A stretch of 64,000 nt of DNA from assembly GCF_004343505.1 (NCBI RefSeq), contig NZ_SLXU01000007.1, positions 82,890 through 146,889 of the forward strand, read 5' to 3'. This document shows positions 22,989 to 32,272 of this stretch, piece by piece. Each line of letters opens with the position of its first letter. Positions within the stretch are counted from its first letter, which is position 1. The notes under the pieces are model-generated. The model did no database searches, was not told the origin of the DNA, and saw nothing but the letters and a program-made list of their open reading frames with translations. Source of the DNA: Rhodovulum bhavnagarense (GTDB taxonomy: Bacteria > Pseudomonadota > Alphaproteobacteria > Rhodobacterales > Rhodobacteraceae). The position numbers and the translations under genes were made by a program.

Positions 22989-23969
22989 ATGACGAAACTG
23001 ACCCGACTGCTGACCACGGTCGCCACCGCGGCGGCGCTGGGTGCCTTCGGCATGGCCGCACAGGCGCAAGAGGATTGCCCCCGCGGCGATTTGGACGAAC
23101 GCTTCTGCGACCGTGACGGCGACCTGATCGCGGACATTCCGACCGATCCGGCGCAGTGGGTGGACCCCGATACGCTGATCTTTGCCTATACCCCGGTCGA
23201 GGATCCGGCGGTCTACAAGGAGGCCTGGGCCGACTTCCTGACCCACCTGGAGGCAGAGACGGGCAAGGATGTCGTGTTCTTCCCGGTCCAGTCCAACGCC
23301 GCCCAGATCGAGGCGATGCGTTCGGGCCGGCTGCATATCTCGGGCTTCAACACCGGCTCCAACCCGCTGGCGGTGAACTGCGCGGGCTTCCGCCCCTTCA
23401 CGATGATGGCCGCCCCCGACGGCAGCTTCGGCTATGAAATGGAGCTGATCACCTATCCCGGTTCGGGCATCGAAGCGGTCGAGGATATCAAGGGCGGTCA
23501 GCTGGCCTTTACCTCGCCGACCTCGAACTCGGGCTTCAAGGCGCCCTCGGCGATCCTGAAGGCCGATTACGACATGCTGCCCGAACGTGACTTCGAGCCG
23601 GTCTTCTCGGGCAAGCACGACAACTCGATCCTCGGTGTGGCCAACAAGGACTACCCGGCGGCCGCCGTCGCGAACTCGGTCATGGGCCGGATGATGGAAC
23701 GCGGCGTGGTGTCCGGGGACCAGGTCGTGTCACTCTACAAGTCGCAGACCTTCCCGACGACCGGCTATGGCCTGGTGTATAATCTCGCGCCCGAACTTCA
23801 GGAAAAGATCCAGAACGCGTTCTTCAGCTTCGACTGGGAAGGCACCAGCCTTGAGGAAGAATTCGGCAAGAACGGCGAGGGCCAGTTCCTGCCGATCACC
23901 TATCAGGAATACTGGGACGTGATCCGCAAGATCGACGCGGCCAACGACGTCAGCTACGCCTGCGAATAA
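22989..23969 (+). CDS. phnD: Phosphonate ABC transporter substrate-binding protein PhnD
   Basis: 326 residues from ATG 22989 (GGGAG upstream). Signal peptide ends AAQAQ. PhnD-family features: LIFAYTPVEDPAVYKEAWADFLTHLEAETGKDVVFFPVQSNAAQIEAMRSGRLHISGFNTG, and FTSPTSNSGFKAPSAIL, the SxTSxSG-type anion-binding loop. It binds phosphonates or phosphite in the periplasm. First gene of phnDCEE. Confidence 0.9.
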   Translation: MTKLTRLLTTVATAAALGAFGMAAQAQEDCPRGDLDERFCDRDGDLIADIPTDPAQWVDPDTLIFAYTPVEDPAVYKEAWADFLTHLEAETGKDVVFFPVQSNAAQIEAMRSGRLHISGFNTGSNPLAVNCAGFRPFTMMAAPDGSFGYEMELITYPGSGIEAVEDIKGGQLAFTSPTSNSGFKAPSAILKADYDMLPERDFEPVFSGKHDNSILGVANKDYPAAAVANSVMGRMMERGVVSGDQVVSLYKSQTFPTTGYGLVYNLAPELQEKIQNAFFSFDWEGTSLEEEFGKNGEGQFLPITYQEYWDVIRKIDAANDVSYACE

Positions 23970-23976
23970 GACCGGC

Positions 23977-24000
23977 GGGGGCGGTGACCACGCCGCCCCC
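23977..24000 (+). terminator. Hairpin between phnD and phnC
   Basis: GGGGGCGGTG, loop ACCA, CGCCGCCCCC: a 10-bp stem with one G-U pair, 7 bp after the phnD stop. No T-tract follows. Likely protects the phnD mRNA or partly terminates. Confidence 0.5.
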
Positions 24001-24023
24001 AACCAAAAAAAAGGGGAACGGGA

Positions 24024-24818
24024 ATGCTGAGGCTGGAGGGTCTGACAAAGACCTACAAGACGGGTGACCAGGCGCTGACGGATATCGACCTTGAGGTGCC
24101 CAAGGGCCAGGTTCTGGCGCTGATCGGGCCGTCGGGGGCGGGCAAGTCGACGATGATCCGCTGCATCAACCGGCTGGTGGAACCGACCGCCGGCAAGGTG
24201 CTGCTGGACGGGGTGGACATCGCGCATCTCTCGGCCGGGGCGCTGCGCCGGGCGCGGCGCGAGATGGGCATGATCTTTCAGGAATACGCCCTGGTCGAGC
24301 GCCTGACAGTGATGGAAAACGTGCTGTCGGGCCGGCTGGGCTATGTCGGGTTCTGGCGCAGTTTCACCCGCCGTTATCCCCAGGCCGACGTGGACGAGGC
24401 GTTCCGCCTGCTGGACCGGGTGGGCCTGCTGCACATGGCCGACAAGCGCGCGGACGAGCTGTCCGGCGGGCAGCGCCAGCGGGTCGGCATCTGCCGCGCG
24501 CTGATCCAGAACCCCAAGCTGCTTCTGGTCGACGAACCGACCGCCAGTCTCGACCCCAAGACCAGTCGCCAGATCATGCGGCTGATCTGCGAGCTGTGCG
24601 CCGAACGCGGGCTGGCCGCGATCATCAACATTCATGACGTGGCGCTGGCGCAGATGTTCGTGGCGCGTGTCGTGGGCCTGCGGTTTGGCGAGATTGCCTT
24701 TGACGGCGCGCCCGATGGGCTGACGCCGGATGTGCTGACCCAGATCTACGGCGAAGAAGACTGGGAAGCCACGATCGAAAAGGTCGAGGACGAGGACGAT
24801 ATCGAGGCCGCCGAATGA
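24024..24818 (+). CDS. phnC: Phosphonate ABC transporter ATP-binding protein PhnC
   Basis: 264 residues. Walker A GPSGAGKS at 35-42, signature [15 protein letters not shown], Walker [17 protein letters not shown], and the PhnC-type [11 protein letters not shown]. Acidic C-terminal tail. Powers the two PhnE permeases. Overlaps phnE by 4 bp. Confidence 0.92.
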   Translation: MLRLEGLTKTYKTGDQALTDIDLEVPKGQVLALIGPSGAGKSTMIRCINRLVEPTAGKVLLDGVDIAHLSAGALRRARREMGMIFQEYALVERLTVMENVLSGRLGYVGFWRSFTRRYPQADVDEAFRLLDRVGLLHMADKRADELSGGQRQRVGICRALIQNPKLLLVDEPTASLDPKTSRQIMRLICELCAERGLAAIINIHDVALAQMFVARVVGLRFGEIAFDGAPDGLTPDVLTQIYGEEDWEATIEKVEDEDDIEAAE

Positions 24819-25627
24819 GCAACGAGTTGCACGACCTGCTTGGCAAGGGGTGGAAGAAGCAGCCCTTCATCAAGCGCACATGGCTGCGCTGGACGATCTA
24901 TGCGGGCTTTGTCGCCTACCTGATCGCGGCCTTTTCCACGATCGAGGTGAACTGGTCCCGCGTCTACGAGGGGCTGGACCGCGGCGCGGCCTTCGTCATG
25001 GCGTTCACCCGGCCCGATTTCGTCAGCCGCGCGGGTGACATCTGGACCGGCATGGCCGAAAGCATCGTGATGACGGTGGCCGCCTCGGTGGTGGGCATCG
25101 CGATTTCCATTCCCATAGGCTTGGGGGCTGCGCGCAACATCGCGCCCCTGCCGGTCTACCTGATCTGCCGGGGCATCGTGGCGATCAGCCGGGCGCTGCA
25201 GGAAATCATCGTGGCGATCCTGCTGGTGGCGATCTTCGGCTTCGGGCCGCTGGCCGGGTTCCTGACGCTCAGCTTCGCGACCATCGGCTTCCTGTCGAAA
25301 CTGCTGGCCGAGGATATCGAGAGCATGGACCGCGTGCAGGCCGAAGCGATCCGCGCCTCGGGCGCGCGCTGGATGCAGTGGATCAATTACGGGGTCCAGC
25401 CGCAGGTAATGCCGCGGCTGATCGGGCTGTCGATGTACCGGCTCGACATCAATTTCCGCGAAAGCGCGATCCTGGGGCTGGTGGGCGCGGGCGGCATCGG
25501 TGCCACGCTGAACACCGCCTTCGACCGCTACGAGTATGACACTGCTGCCGCGATCCTGATCCTGATCATCGTGATCGTGATGGCGCTGGAATACCTGTCT
25601 GGGATCATCCGGGCGAGGGTTCAGTAA
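24815..25627 (+). CDS. phnE: Phosphonate ABC transporter permease PhnE, copy 1
   Basis: 270 residues with about 6 membrane helices. The EAA loop reads [52 protein letters not shown]. Partner of the following permease. Its stop overlaps the next ATG by one base. Confidence 0.92.
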   Translation: MSNELHDLLGKGWKKQPFIKRTWLRWTIYAGFVAYLIAAFSTIEVNWSRVYEGLDRGAAFVMAFTRPDFVSRAGDIWTGMAESIVMTVAASVVGIAISIPIGLGAARNIAPLPVYLICRGIVAISRALQEIIVAILLVAIFGFGPLAGFLTLSFATIGFLSKLLAEDIESMDRVQAEAIRASGARWMQWINYGVQPQVMPRLIGLSMYRLDINFRESAILGLVGAGGIGATLNTAFDRYEYDTAAAILILIIVIVMALEYLSGIIRARVQ

Positions 25628-26442
25628 TGCCGGTTCTCGAAAAGGACGACACACAGATCTGGCGCCGCCGCACCCGCGGCCAGGCGCTGACCCACTGGGC
25701 CGGCTGGCTGATCGGCACTGCCATCTTCGTCTATTGCTGGCAACAGATTTCCGGCGCGACGACCTGGTTCTTCGTCTGGGACGCGCCGCGCATCGCCGGC
25801 GATATCTGGACACGCGCCACCCCGCCGCGCTGGGAATACATCGCGCAACTGGGCCGGCCGATCTGGGACACGCTGAACATCGCTACCTTGGGCACGCTGA
25901 TGGCGCTGGTCATGGCGGTGCCCGTGGCCTTCCTCGCGGCGCGCAACACCACGCCGTCGCGCCTGTTCATCCGGCCCATCGCGCTGCTGATCATCGTCTC
26001 CACCCGCTCCATCAACTCGCTGATCTGGGCGCTGCTCTTGATCGCGATCATCGGGCCGGGGGTGTTTGCCGGGGTCATCGCCATCGCGATCCGCTCCATC
26101 GGGTTCTGCGCCAAGCTGCTCTATGAGGCGATCGAGGAAATCGACCACACCCAGGTCGAGGCGATCACCGCGACGGGGGCCAGCCGCTGGCAGGTCATGG
26201 CCTACGGGATCGTACCGCAGATCCTGCCCGCCTTTGCGGGGATCTCGGTGTTCCGCTGGGACATCAACATCCGCGAATCCACCGTGCTGGGCCTGGTCGG
26301 CGCCGGCGGCATCGGGTTGCAGCTGCAATCCTCGCTGAACGTGCTGGCCTGGCCACAGGTCAGCCTGATCCTGCTGGTGATCCTCGCCTTCGTGGTGGTC
26401 AGCGAATGGGTCTCGGCCAAGGTACGCGGGGCGATCATCTGA
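25627..26442 (+). CDS. phnE: Phosphonate ABC transporter permease PhnE, copy 2
   Basis: 271 residues and about 6 helices. EAA loop: EAIEEIDHTQVEAITATGASRWQVMAYGIVPQILPAFAGISVFRWDINIREST. Probably forms a heterodimeric channel with the first PhnE. No C-P lyase or phosphonatase gene follows; the next gene is a convergent TRAP permease. A possible 37-codon frame starts at 26442 in the gap but has no recognisable content. Confidence 0.92.
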   Translation: MPVLEKDDTQIWRRRTRGQALTHWAGWLIGTAIFVYCWQQISGATTWFFVWDAPRIAGDIWTRATPPRWEYIAQLGRPIWDTLNIATLGTLMALVMAVPVAFLAARNTTPSRLFIRPIALLIIVSTRSINSLIWALLLIAIIGPGVFAGVIAIAIRSIGFCAKLLYEAIEEIDHTQVEAITATGASRWQVMAYGIVPQILPAFAGISVFRWDINIRESTVLGLVGAGGIGLQLQSSLNVLAWPQVSLILLVILAFVVVSEWVSAKVRGAII

Positions 26443-26546
26443 TGATGCTGACATCCCAGCTGGCGTTCGATGCCTACAAGGTCGCGCGTGATGGTGGTGG
26501 CGAACGCGGCGGACCAAAGGAAGGAACATTCCCGTCCGGCACCACC

Positions 26547-27800
26547 CTAGCGTGACCAAAACAAGGGAATGTAGGCGATCGCAACAAGCACGCTCAGCAA
26601 GACCAGGAGATAGGGCAGGACCGCGCGCGAGATACGTTCCAGGCCCAGCCCGGTCACCGAGGACGCGACATAGAGGTTGATCGCGACGGGCGGCGTGATC
26701 ATCCCGATGGCCAGCCCCACCACCATGATGATGCCGAAATGCACCGGGTCGATCCCGAGTTGCAGCGCCAGCGGCAACAGGATGGGCGTCAGGATGATCA
26801 GCGCCGAGGCGGTTTCGATGAAGACGCCAGTCAACAGGATCAGCACCAGTATCAGCGCGATCACCACCAGCCCGTTCGAGGACACCCCGAGCACGACATC
26901 GGCGACCTGCGCCGGAACCTGCCAGTTCGACAGGGCCCAACTCAGCGCCGCCGAGGCCGAGATCACGAACATGATGACCGCCGTGGTCACCGCGGCGCGC
27001 ACGAACAGCCGATAGATATCGGCAACCCGCAGATCGCGGTAAATGAACAAAGACACGATGATCGCGTAGTTCACGGCGATCACTGCGGACTCGCTGGGGG
27101 TGAAGATGCCGGAAAAGATGCCACCCAGGATGATGACCGGCGTCAGCAATCCCCAGAACGCCGAGCGAAATGTCCGCCAGATGGTGCGGGGCGAAAACGC
27201 GCTGCCGCGCGGATAGGCGCGCCGGTGCCCCTGCACCAGCGCCAGCGCGATCAGGCCCAGGCCCATCGCGAGGCCGGGCAGGAACCCGCTGAGAAACAGT
27301 TTCGACACCGACTCCTGCGCGATGACGGCGTAAATGATCATCGGCACCGAGGGCGGGATCACCACGCCGATGGTGCCCCCCGCCGCGATCAGCGCCGCCG
27401 CCGAGGCCGGGTCGTACCCCTTGCGCGTCAGTTCCGGCACCAGCGTCGAGCCGACGGCGGCCGTGGTCGCCGCGCCCGACCCGGAAATCGCGGCGAAAAA
27501 CATCGAGGCCAGCACCGAGACGATCGACAGCCCGCCCTTGAGAAACCCGATCAGCGCATCAGCCAGCGCGACCAGGCGCGCGCTGACCTGCCCCTGGGCC
27601 ATGATGTCGCCCGCCAGGATGAACATCGGCACCGCCACCAGCGCAAAGGAATCGATGCCCGAGAACATCTGCTGCGGCAGCACCAACAGCGGTACGCCAT
27701 CGGCCCGCAGCGCCACCATCGTCGCCGCCCCGATGGCCAGCGCGACCGGCAGGCCCATCAACAGCAGAAGGAAGAACAGGCCGAAGAGCAGCAGGCTCAT
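26547..27800 (-). CDS. dctM: TRAP transporter large permease DctM
   Basis: 417 residues from ATG 27800, which overlaps the dctQ stop by 4 bp. About 12 helices; DctM signatures include PVALAIGAATMVAL, FFAAISGSGAATTAAVGSTLVPELTRKGYDPASAAALIAAGGTIGVVIPPSVPMIIYAV and GIIMVVGLAIGMITPPVAINLYVASSVTG. It carries out sodium-driven import of an organic acid delivered by DctP. Last gene of dctPQM. Confidence 0.93.
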   Translation of the reverse strand: MSLLLFGLFFLLLLMGLPVALAIGAATMVALRADGVPLLVLPQQMFSGIDSFALVAVPMFILAGDIMAQGQVSARLVALADALIGFLKGGLSIVSVLASMFFAAISGSGAATTAAVGSTLVPELTRKGYDPASAAALIAAGGTIGVVIPPSVPMIIYAVIAQESVSKLFLSGFLPGLAMGLGLIALALVQGHRRAYPRGSAFSPRTIWRTFRSAFWGLLTPVIILGGIFSGIFTPSESAVIAVNYAIIVSLFIYRDLRVADIYRLFVRAAVTTAVIMFVISASAALSWALSNWQVPAQVADVVLGVSSNGLVVIALILVLILLTGVFIETASALIILTPILLPLALQLGIDPVHFGIIMVVGLAIGMITPPVAINLYVASSVTGLGLERISRAVLPYLLVLLSVLVAIAYIPLFWSR

Positions 27801-28300
27801 TCCACGGGCTCCGAGGGTTGTGGCCGTTTCCCGGTGACCGCCAGATGCACCAGGTCCGACAACGCGAGCAGCGCCATCAGAAGGGCGCTGATCGGGATCA
27901 CCGCGTAGACATACGACATCGGAATGCGCAGCGATGCCGATTTCTGAAAGCTTTGCAAAGCCCTGTAGTCCTGTGCGATCCACGCAAGCGCCAGAAGAAA
28001 GACAAGTCCCGCCACCAGCGCCACGCCCGACACAACGCGCCCGGCGCGCTCGGGCAGGGCGTCGACCAGCACGCCGACCGCGATATGGCGGTGCTGCTGC
28101 CAGGCCAGCACCGCGCCCAGGAAGGTCAGCCAGACCAGCAGGAACCGTGCCACCTCTTCGGTCCAGCCGACCGCGGTGAAGGCCACGCGCGAGACGATCT
28201 GCAACGTGATCACCGCGATAAGCGCCGCCATCCCCGCCGCAAGGACGGGGCGCAGGACCGCGCCGATGGCGCGGTCCACCAGGCCGAAGAGGCGCAGCAC
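27797..28300 (-). CDS. dctQ: TRAP transporter small permease DctQ
   Basis: 167 residues from a GTG start 1 bp after the dctP stop. Four helices; RVAFTAVGWTEEVARFLLVWLTFLGAVLAWQQHRHIAVGVLVDAL is the DctQ signature. Partner of DctM. Confidence 0.92.
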   Translation of the reverse strand: MLRLFGLVDRAIGAVLRPVLAAGMAALIAVITLQIVSRVAFTAVGWTEEVARFLLVWLTFLGAVLAWQQHRHIAVGVLVDALPERAGRVVSGVALVAGLVFLLALAWIAQDYRALQSFQKSASLRIPMSYVYAVIPISALLMALLALSDLVHLAVTGKRPQPSEPVE

Positions 28301-28301
28301 G

Positions 28302-29303
28302 TCAGTTCAGCTCGGCGCGGATACGGTCGAGATAGTCGCCAAAGCGCGCGCCGTATTTCTCGTAGACCGGCGCCACCGCCGCCTGGAAGGCCGACAGGTC
28401 CGCATCCTCGATCACCGCCATGCCGCTGGCCTTCAACTCTTCCAGCTGCTTGGCTTCCATCTCGGCATTGACCGCGCGTTCATGGGCGGCCGCCTCGCGC
28501 GCGGCCTGAGCGACCACCTCTTGCGCGGGTTCGGGCAGCTTGTTCCAGGCCGGCATCCCCATCACGAAGACCGCCGGCGCATAGGTGTGGCGCGTCATGG
28601 TCATGTGGGTCTGGGTTTCGTTCAGCTTGAAGGAATGGACCACGCCCACCGGGTTTTCCTGCCCGTCGATGGTGCCCTGCTGCATCGCGGTCAGCGCCTC
28701 GGTCCAGGCCATCGGGATCGCGTTGGCGCCCAGTTCGCGGAAGGTGTCGGTATAGACCGGGTTCTCCATCACGCGGATGCGCAGCCCGTCCAGGTCGGCG
28801 GGGCTGGTCACCGGGCGCTGGCTGTTGGTCAGGTTGCGGAATCCGCGTTCGGCATAGGCCAGGCCCTTGAGGTTCACGTCGGCCAGCCGGTCCAGCAATT
28901 CCTGCCCGATCTCGCCGTCCAGCACCTGATAGGCCGCCTCGCGCGAGGGGAACAGGAAGGGCAGTTCGAACACCGCCATTTCCTCGACGAAATTGGCAAC
29001 CGGGCCGTTGGTGATGACACCCATGTCGACGCTGCCGATCTGCATGCCCTCCAGCAGGGTGCGTTCGTCGCCCAGGCTGGCATTGGGGAACAGTTCGACC
29101 GTGACCTTGCCCTCGGTGCGCTCGGCCACCAGGTCGCGGAACTTCATCGCGGCAACATGGAAGCCGTCCTGTTCGTTGACCACATGGGCCAGGCGCAGGG
29201 TGATGGGCTCCATCGCGTCGAAATCCGACGCGGCGGCGGGCAGCGCGCCAAGGGCAACGGTCGCGCCCAGGGTGGCGGCAAGAAACTGTCTTCTGATCAT
29301 CAT
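28302..29303 (-). CDS. dctP: TRAP transporter substrate-binding protein DctP
   Basis: 333 residues from ATG 29303, with AAAGGAG just upstream. Signal peptide ends GALPAAAS. DctP features: LRLAHVVNEQDGFHVAAMKFRDLVAERTEGKVTVELFPNASLGDERTLLEGMQIGSVDMGV and the substrate Arg segment LDGLRIRVMENPVYTDTFRELGANAIPMAWTEALTAMQQGTIDGQENP. Substrate not deducible; such clusters often import C4-dicarboxylates, sugar acids or keto acids. Confidence 0.92.
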   Translation of the reverse strand: MMIRRQFLAATLGATVALGALPAAASDFDAMEPITLRLAHVVNEQDGFHVAAMKFRDLVAERTEGKVTVELFPNASLGDERTLLEGMQIGSVDMGVITNGPVANFVEEMAVFELPFLFPSREAAYQVLDGEIGQELLDRLADVNLKGLAYAERGFRNLTNSQRPVTSPADLDGLRIRVMENPVYTDTFRELGANAIPMAWTEALTAMQQGTIDGQENPVGVVHSFKLNETQTHMTMTRHTYAPAVFVMGMPAWNKLPEPAQEVVAQAAREAAAHERAVNAEMEAKQLEELKASGMAVIEDADLSAFQAAVAPVYEKYGARFGDYLDRIRAELN

Positions 29304-29380
29304 CGGTTCTCCTTTGCGGTCCCGTTGCTTCGGTGGAAATCTTTTGCGCGTCAACCACCCGCGGTCTGGCAACAGCGTAA

Positions 29381-29394
29381 TGCCTATATTGGCA
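29381..29394. promoter_or_regulatory. Palindrome upstream of dctP
   Basis: TGCCTATATTGGCA is palindromic at 12 of 14 positions and lies 78 bp before the dctP start. Candidate operator for the TRAP operon; regulator unknown. Confidence 0.3.
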
Positions 29395-29465
29395 ATCGCG
29401 GACGAGGCAAGGCTGATTGCCCTCTTCAATACGTCCAATGAACGCGCCGGTCTTTGCCCACGGTC

Positions 29466-30215
29466 TCACCTCAGGAAAAAGACAAGGGACATGGTCGCGC
29501 CGACCAGCACAATGAAAGCCCGGAGCGCCCTCACATTGTGGATGCGCCGCGAGAGCGCCGCGCCGATATAGCCCCCGATGGCCGATGCTGTGCCAAGTAC
29601 CAGAGCCTGTTTCCAAGCGATCAGGCCGGCCGCGATGTAAACCGTGACGGAAACCGCCGAGAGCATGCACGAAACAAGGTTTTTCAGCCCGTTCATCTCT
29701 CTCAGGTCGGTCAGGCCGATCAGACCAAAGGCCGCGAGCAGAAGAATCCCCACGCCGCCATTGAAATAGCCCCCATAGATCGTGACGGCCAGAAGCACGA
29801 CAGCCGCCAGCGGCAGCCCGAACGCACCTCGTCCAGTTCTGGTGGTGCGCCGCGTGATCGAGGGGCCGAGGGCAAAGGCCGCCGTGGCGAAGGCCAACAG
29901 CCATGGAACCACACCTGAAAAGACGGCGCTCGGCGTCACCAGCAGCAAAACCGCGCCCAGTACGCCGCCCAATGCGGATACCAGCAGAACCAGGCGCACC
30001 GGCAGGCTGCGCGCTCGACGGATGTCGGCCCGGAACGCCCAGGCGCTGCCGAGATAGCCCGGCAAGGCCGCAAGCGTGGCGGTTGCGTTGGCCATGATCG
30101 GCGGTACGCCGGTCCAGACCAAGGCCGGAAAGGACAAAAATGTTCCCCCCCCGGCCACGGCATTCAGTGCGCCCGCGGCAAGGCCCGCGAGGATCAAAAC
30201 AAGATAGAAAGTCAT
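29466..30215 (-). CDS. TauE/SafE-family anion permease
   Basis: 249 residues from ATG 30215; longer in-frame starts run into the divergent promoter. About 8 helices, with the repeat motif GALNAVAGGGTFLSFPALVWTGVPPIMANATATLAALPGYLGSAWAFR and GGYFNGGVGILLLAAFGLIG. Family members export or import sulfite, sulfoacetate or other organosulfur anions. Divergent from a GntR regulator with a palindromic operator between them, so likely its target. Confidence 0.85.
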   Translation of the reverse strand: MTFYLVLILAGLAAGALNAVAGGGTFLSFPALVWTGVPPIMANATATLAALPGYLGSAWAFRADIRRARSLPVRLVLLVSALGGVLGAVLLLVTPSAVFSGVVPWLLAFATAAFALGPSITRRTTRTGRGAFGLPLAAVVLLAVTIYGGYFNGGVGILLLAAFGLIGLTDLREMNGLKNLVSCMLSAVSVTVYIAAGLIAWKQALVLGTASAIGGYIGAALSRRIHNVRALRAFIVLVGATMSLVFFLR

Positions 30216-30272
30216 GGCATGCTCCGGCCCGGGAATCATCGGACCGCTCTTGCCCGCGACAACAATGGTCTG

Positions 30273-30291
30273 CAAATTGGTATGCAAGTTG
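30273..30291. promoter_or_regulatory. Palindromic operator between TauE-family gene and GntR regulator
   Basis: CAAATTGGTATGCAAGTTG has the symmetric form CAAnTTG-N5-CAAnTTG (12 of 12 defined positions). It lies in the 91-bp gap between the divergent genes. GntR/FadR-type regulators bind short palindromes of this size. Confidence 0.5.
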
Positions 30292-30306
30292 TCGGATGGA
30301 TGCCCC

Positions 30307-31002
30307 ATGCCAAGAACGAGTTCAGCCCTTGCATTGAAACGATTGCGCGCGTTGCTCGACGAAGAAGCAGCGCGCATCGGGGATCGCCTGCCCACAGAAC
30401 GCGCGCTTGCGGGCCTCTTGAAGTGCAGCCGCCAGACCGTGCGCGCGGCGTTGCTTGAACTCGAACGGGAAGGTGAAATCTGGCGACAGGTCGGCAAGGG
30501 CACGTTTCGCGGACCCGCCCCGCCCGGGCACCCGGTCAAAGAAACGATCCTGCTGAGTGTAACCGCCCCGGCGCAGCTCATGCAGGCCCGGCTGATGATC
30601 GAACCCCCTATCGCGGCAGAGGCCGCAAGACGCGCCTCGGCGCGCGACCTGGCCTATCTGTGGAGGCTCGTTGCACAAGGGCGTGGCGCCTGTGAACGCG
30701 TCGAGGCAGAGGCAGCGGATGCTGCATTCCATCACGGCGTGGCAGAGGCCGCGGGAAACCCCGTGCTCATCGGGTTTCTTGACTACCTTGCAAGCGCGCG
30801 ACGTCGCGCCGCCTGGCAAAGGGAATGGGATCAAACCTACCGCCGTATCGGCGTAAGGGAGTTCGCCGGCCTGCACAGCGATCAGCATGCCGATGTCGTC
30901 ACGGCGATTGCCCGGGGCGACCCACAGGCCGCCCAAGGCGCAATGCGGGTCCACCTGACAACGATCATGAACGCGATGCATCGGCCGGGCGGGAACGGAT
31001 GA
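30307..31002 (+). CDS. GntR/FadR-type transcriptional regulator
   Basis: 231 residues from ATG 30307; an ATG at 30214 would run through the operator. The winged helix-turn-helix is DRLPTERALAGLLKCSRQTVRAALLELEREGEIWRQVGKGTF. The C-terminal FCD-like domain carries DAAFHHGVAEAAGNPVLIGFLD and LHSDQHADVVTAIARGDPQAAQGAMRVHL, whose His residues could bind a metal or acid ligand. Probably controls the divergent TauE-family gene and itself through the palindrome at 30273. Confidence 0.85.
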   Translation: MPRTSSALALKRLRALLDEEAARIGDRLPTERALAGLLKCSRQTVRAALLELEREGEIWRQVGKGTFRGPAPPGHPVKETILLSVTAPAQLMQARLMIEPPIAAEAARRASARDLAYLWRLVAQGRGACERVEAEAADAAFHHGVAEAAGNPVLIGFLDYLASARRRAAWQREWDQTYRRIGVREFAGLHSDQHADVVTAIARGDPQAAQGAMRVHLTTIMNAMHRPGGNG

Positions 31003-31042
31003 GGCCCCTATCGTTCGATCGGCCACTTACAGCCCACCAAAA

Positions 31043-31119
31043 TGGCGACCCCGGCAGGACTCGAACCTGCAACCTATCCCTTAGGAGGGGATTGCTCTAT
31101 CCTGTTGAGCCACGGGGCC
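31043..31119 (-). tRNA. tRNA-Arg (anticodon CCU)
   Basis: 77 nt including an encoded CCA. On the minus strand: acceptor GGCCCCG pairing with CGGGGTC, D-arm GCTC/GAGC, anticodon stem ATCCC/GGGAT with loop CTCCTAA (anticodon CCT), T-arm GCAGG-TTCGAAT-CCTGC, discriminator G then CCA, followed by TTTT. Reads AGG codons. Confidence 0.95.
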
Positions 31120-31228
31120 GCGTGGGGTCCTTTTCTCCGATGCGGCACGCACGCGCAAGTCCGATCGGCTTGGACTTTCGGCGCGCGGGCGGTTATCTGG
31201 TCCGATACTGTGACAGGACGCCAACGCC

Positions 31229-32272
31229 GTGACCCTTTCCGACCCACCCCCGCCGCGCCGTTCACTGACGCTGCGCGATGTGTCCGAGGCCTCAGGCGTA
31301 TCGGAGATGACGGTCAGCCGGGTCTTGCGCGGCAGCGCGGACGTGTCGGCCAAGACCCGCGCACGGGTGCTCGCGGCGGCCAAGCAGATGGGTTACGTGC
31401 CGAACAAGATCGCCGGCGGGCTGGCCAGCCAGCGGGTGAACCTCGTGGGCGTGATTATCCCCTCATTGTCCAACATGGTTTTCCCCGAGGTGCTGTCGGG
31501 GATCAACGAGGTGCTTGAGGCCACGCCGCTACAGGCGGTGGTGGGCCTGTCGCGCTATGATCCCCCGCACGAGGAACGGGTGCTTTACGAGATGCTGTCG
31601 TGGCGGCCATCGGGGTTGATCGTGGCCGGGCTGGAACATTCCGAGGCATCGCGCGCCATGCTGCGCGCCGCCGACATCCCGGTGGTCGAGATCATGGACC
31701 TGGATGGCGAACCGGTGGATTCGGTCGTCGGCATCTCGCACCGGCGGGCTGGCGCGGACATGGCCCGCGCGATCGCCGCGGCGGGCTATCGGCGGATCGG
31801 ATTCCTGGGCACCAAGATGCCGATGGATCACCGGGCGCGCAAACGCTTCGAGGGGTTCACCGGGGCGCTGGCACGCGAGGGAATCGAGGTGACCGACCAC
31901 GAGTTCTACTCGGGCGGATCAGGACTCGCCAAGGGGCGCGAAATGACCCGCGCCATCCTCGAACGCAACCCGGACCTGGATTTTCTTTATTATTCGAACG
32001 ACATGATCGCGGCAGGCGGTCTGCTTTACTGCTTGGGGGAAGGGATCGACGTGCCTGGCCGGATGGGACTGGCCGGGTTCAACGGCATCGAGTTGCTGGA
32101 CGGCCTGCCGCTGCGGCCAGCGACCATCGACATCCGCCGCCGTGAAATCGGCCGCAAGGCGGCGGAAATCATCGCCGATTGCGTGCAACGGGGCCTTGCA
32201 AGCGCTCACGCCCGCATCGCGCTGGACCCCGTCCTCGACCCCGGCGACACGCTGCGCAAGCCACCCGCCTAA
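31229..32272 (+). CDS. LacI-family transcriptional regulator
   Basis: 347 residues from a GTG start. The DNA-binding domain is LTLRDVSEASGVSEMTVSRVLRGSADVSAKTRARVLAAAKQMGYVPNKIAGGLASQ (residues ~14-68). The periplasmic-binding-like effector domain follows (VNLVGVIIPSLSNMVFPEVLSGINEVLE ... YYSNDMIAAGGLLYCLGEGIDVPGRMGLAGFNGIE), as in GntR/gluconate-type LacI members. No sugar genes are adjacent, so the ligand is unknown. Its stop codon overlaps that of the convergent mbfA gene. Confidence 0.9.
   Translation: MTLSDPPPPRRSLTLRDVSEASGVSEMTVSRVLRGSADVSAKTRARVLAAAKQMGYVPNKIAGGLASQRVNLVGVIIPSLSNMVFPEVLSGINEVLEATPLQAVVGLSRYDPPHEERVLYEMLSWRPSGLIVAGLEHSEASRAMLRAADIPVVEIMDLDGEPVDSVVGISHRRAGADMARAIAAAGYRRIGFLGTKMPMDHRARKRFEGFTGALAREGIEVTDHEFYSGGSGLAKGREMTRAILERNPDLDFLYYSNDMIAAGGLLYCLGEGIDVPGRMGLAGFNGIELLDGLPLRPATIDIRRREIGRKAAEIIADCVQRGLASAHARIALDPVLDPGDTLRKPPA

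Noticed and set aside
26442..26555. 37-codon frame after phnE
   Set aside because: No ribosome site beyond the overlap, no similarity recognised, too short to support.
31043..31119. tRNA-Arg as an integration site of a genomic island
   Set aside because: No integrase gene, no direct repeat of the tRNA 3' end seen, and flanking genes look like core chromosome.
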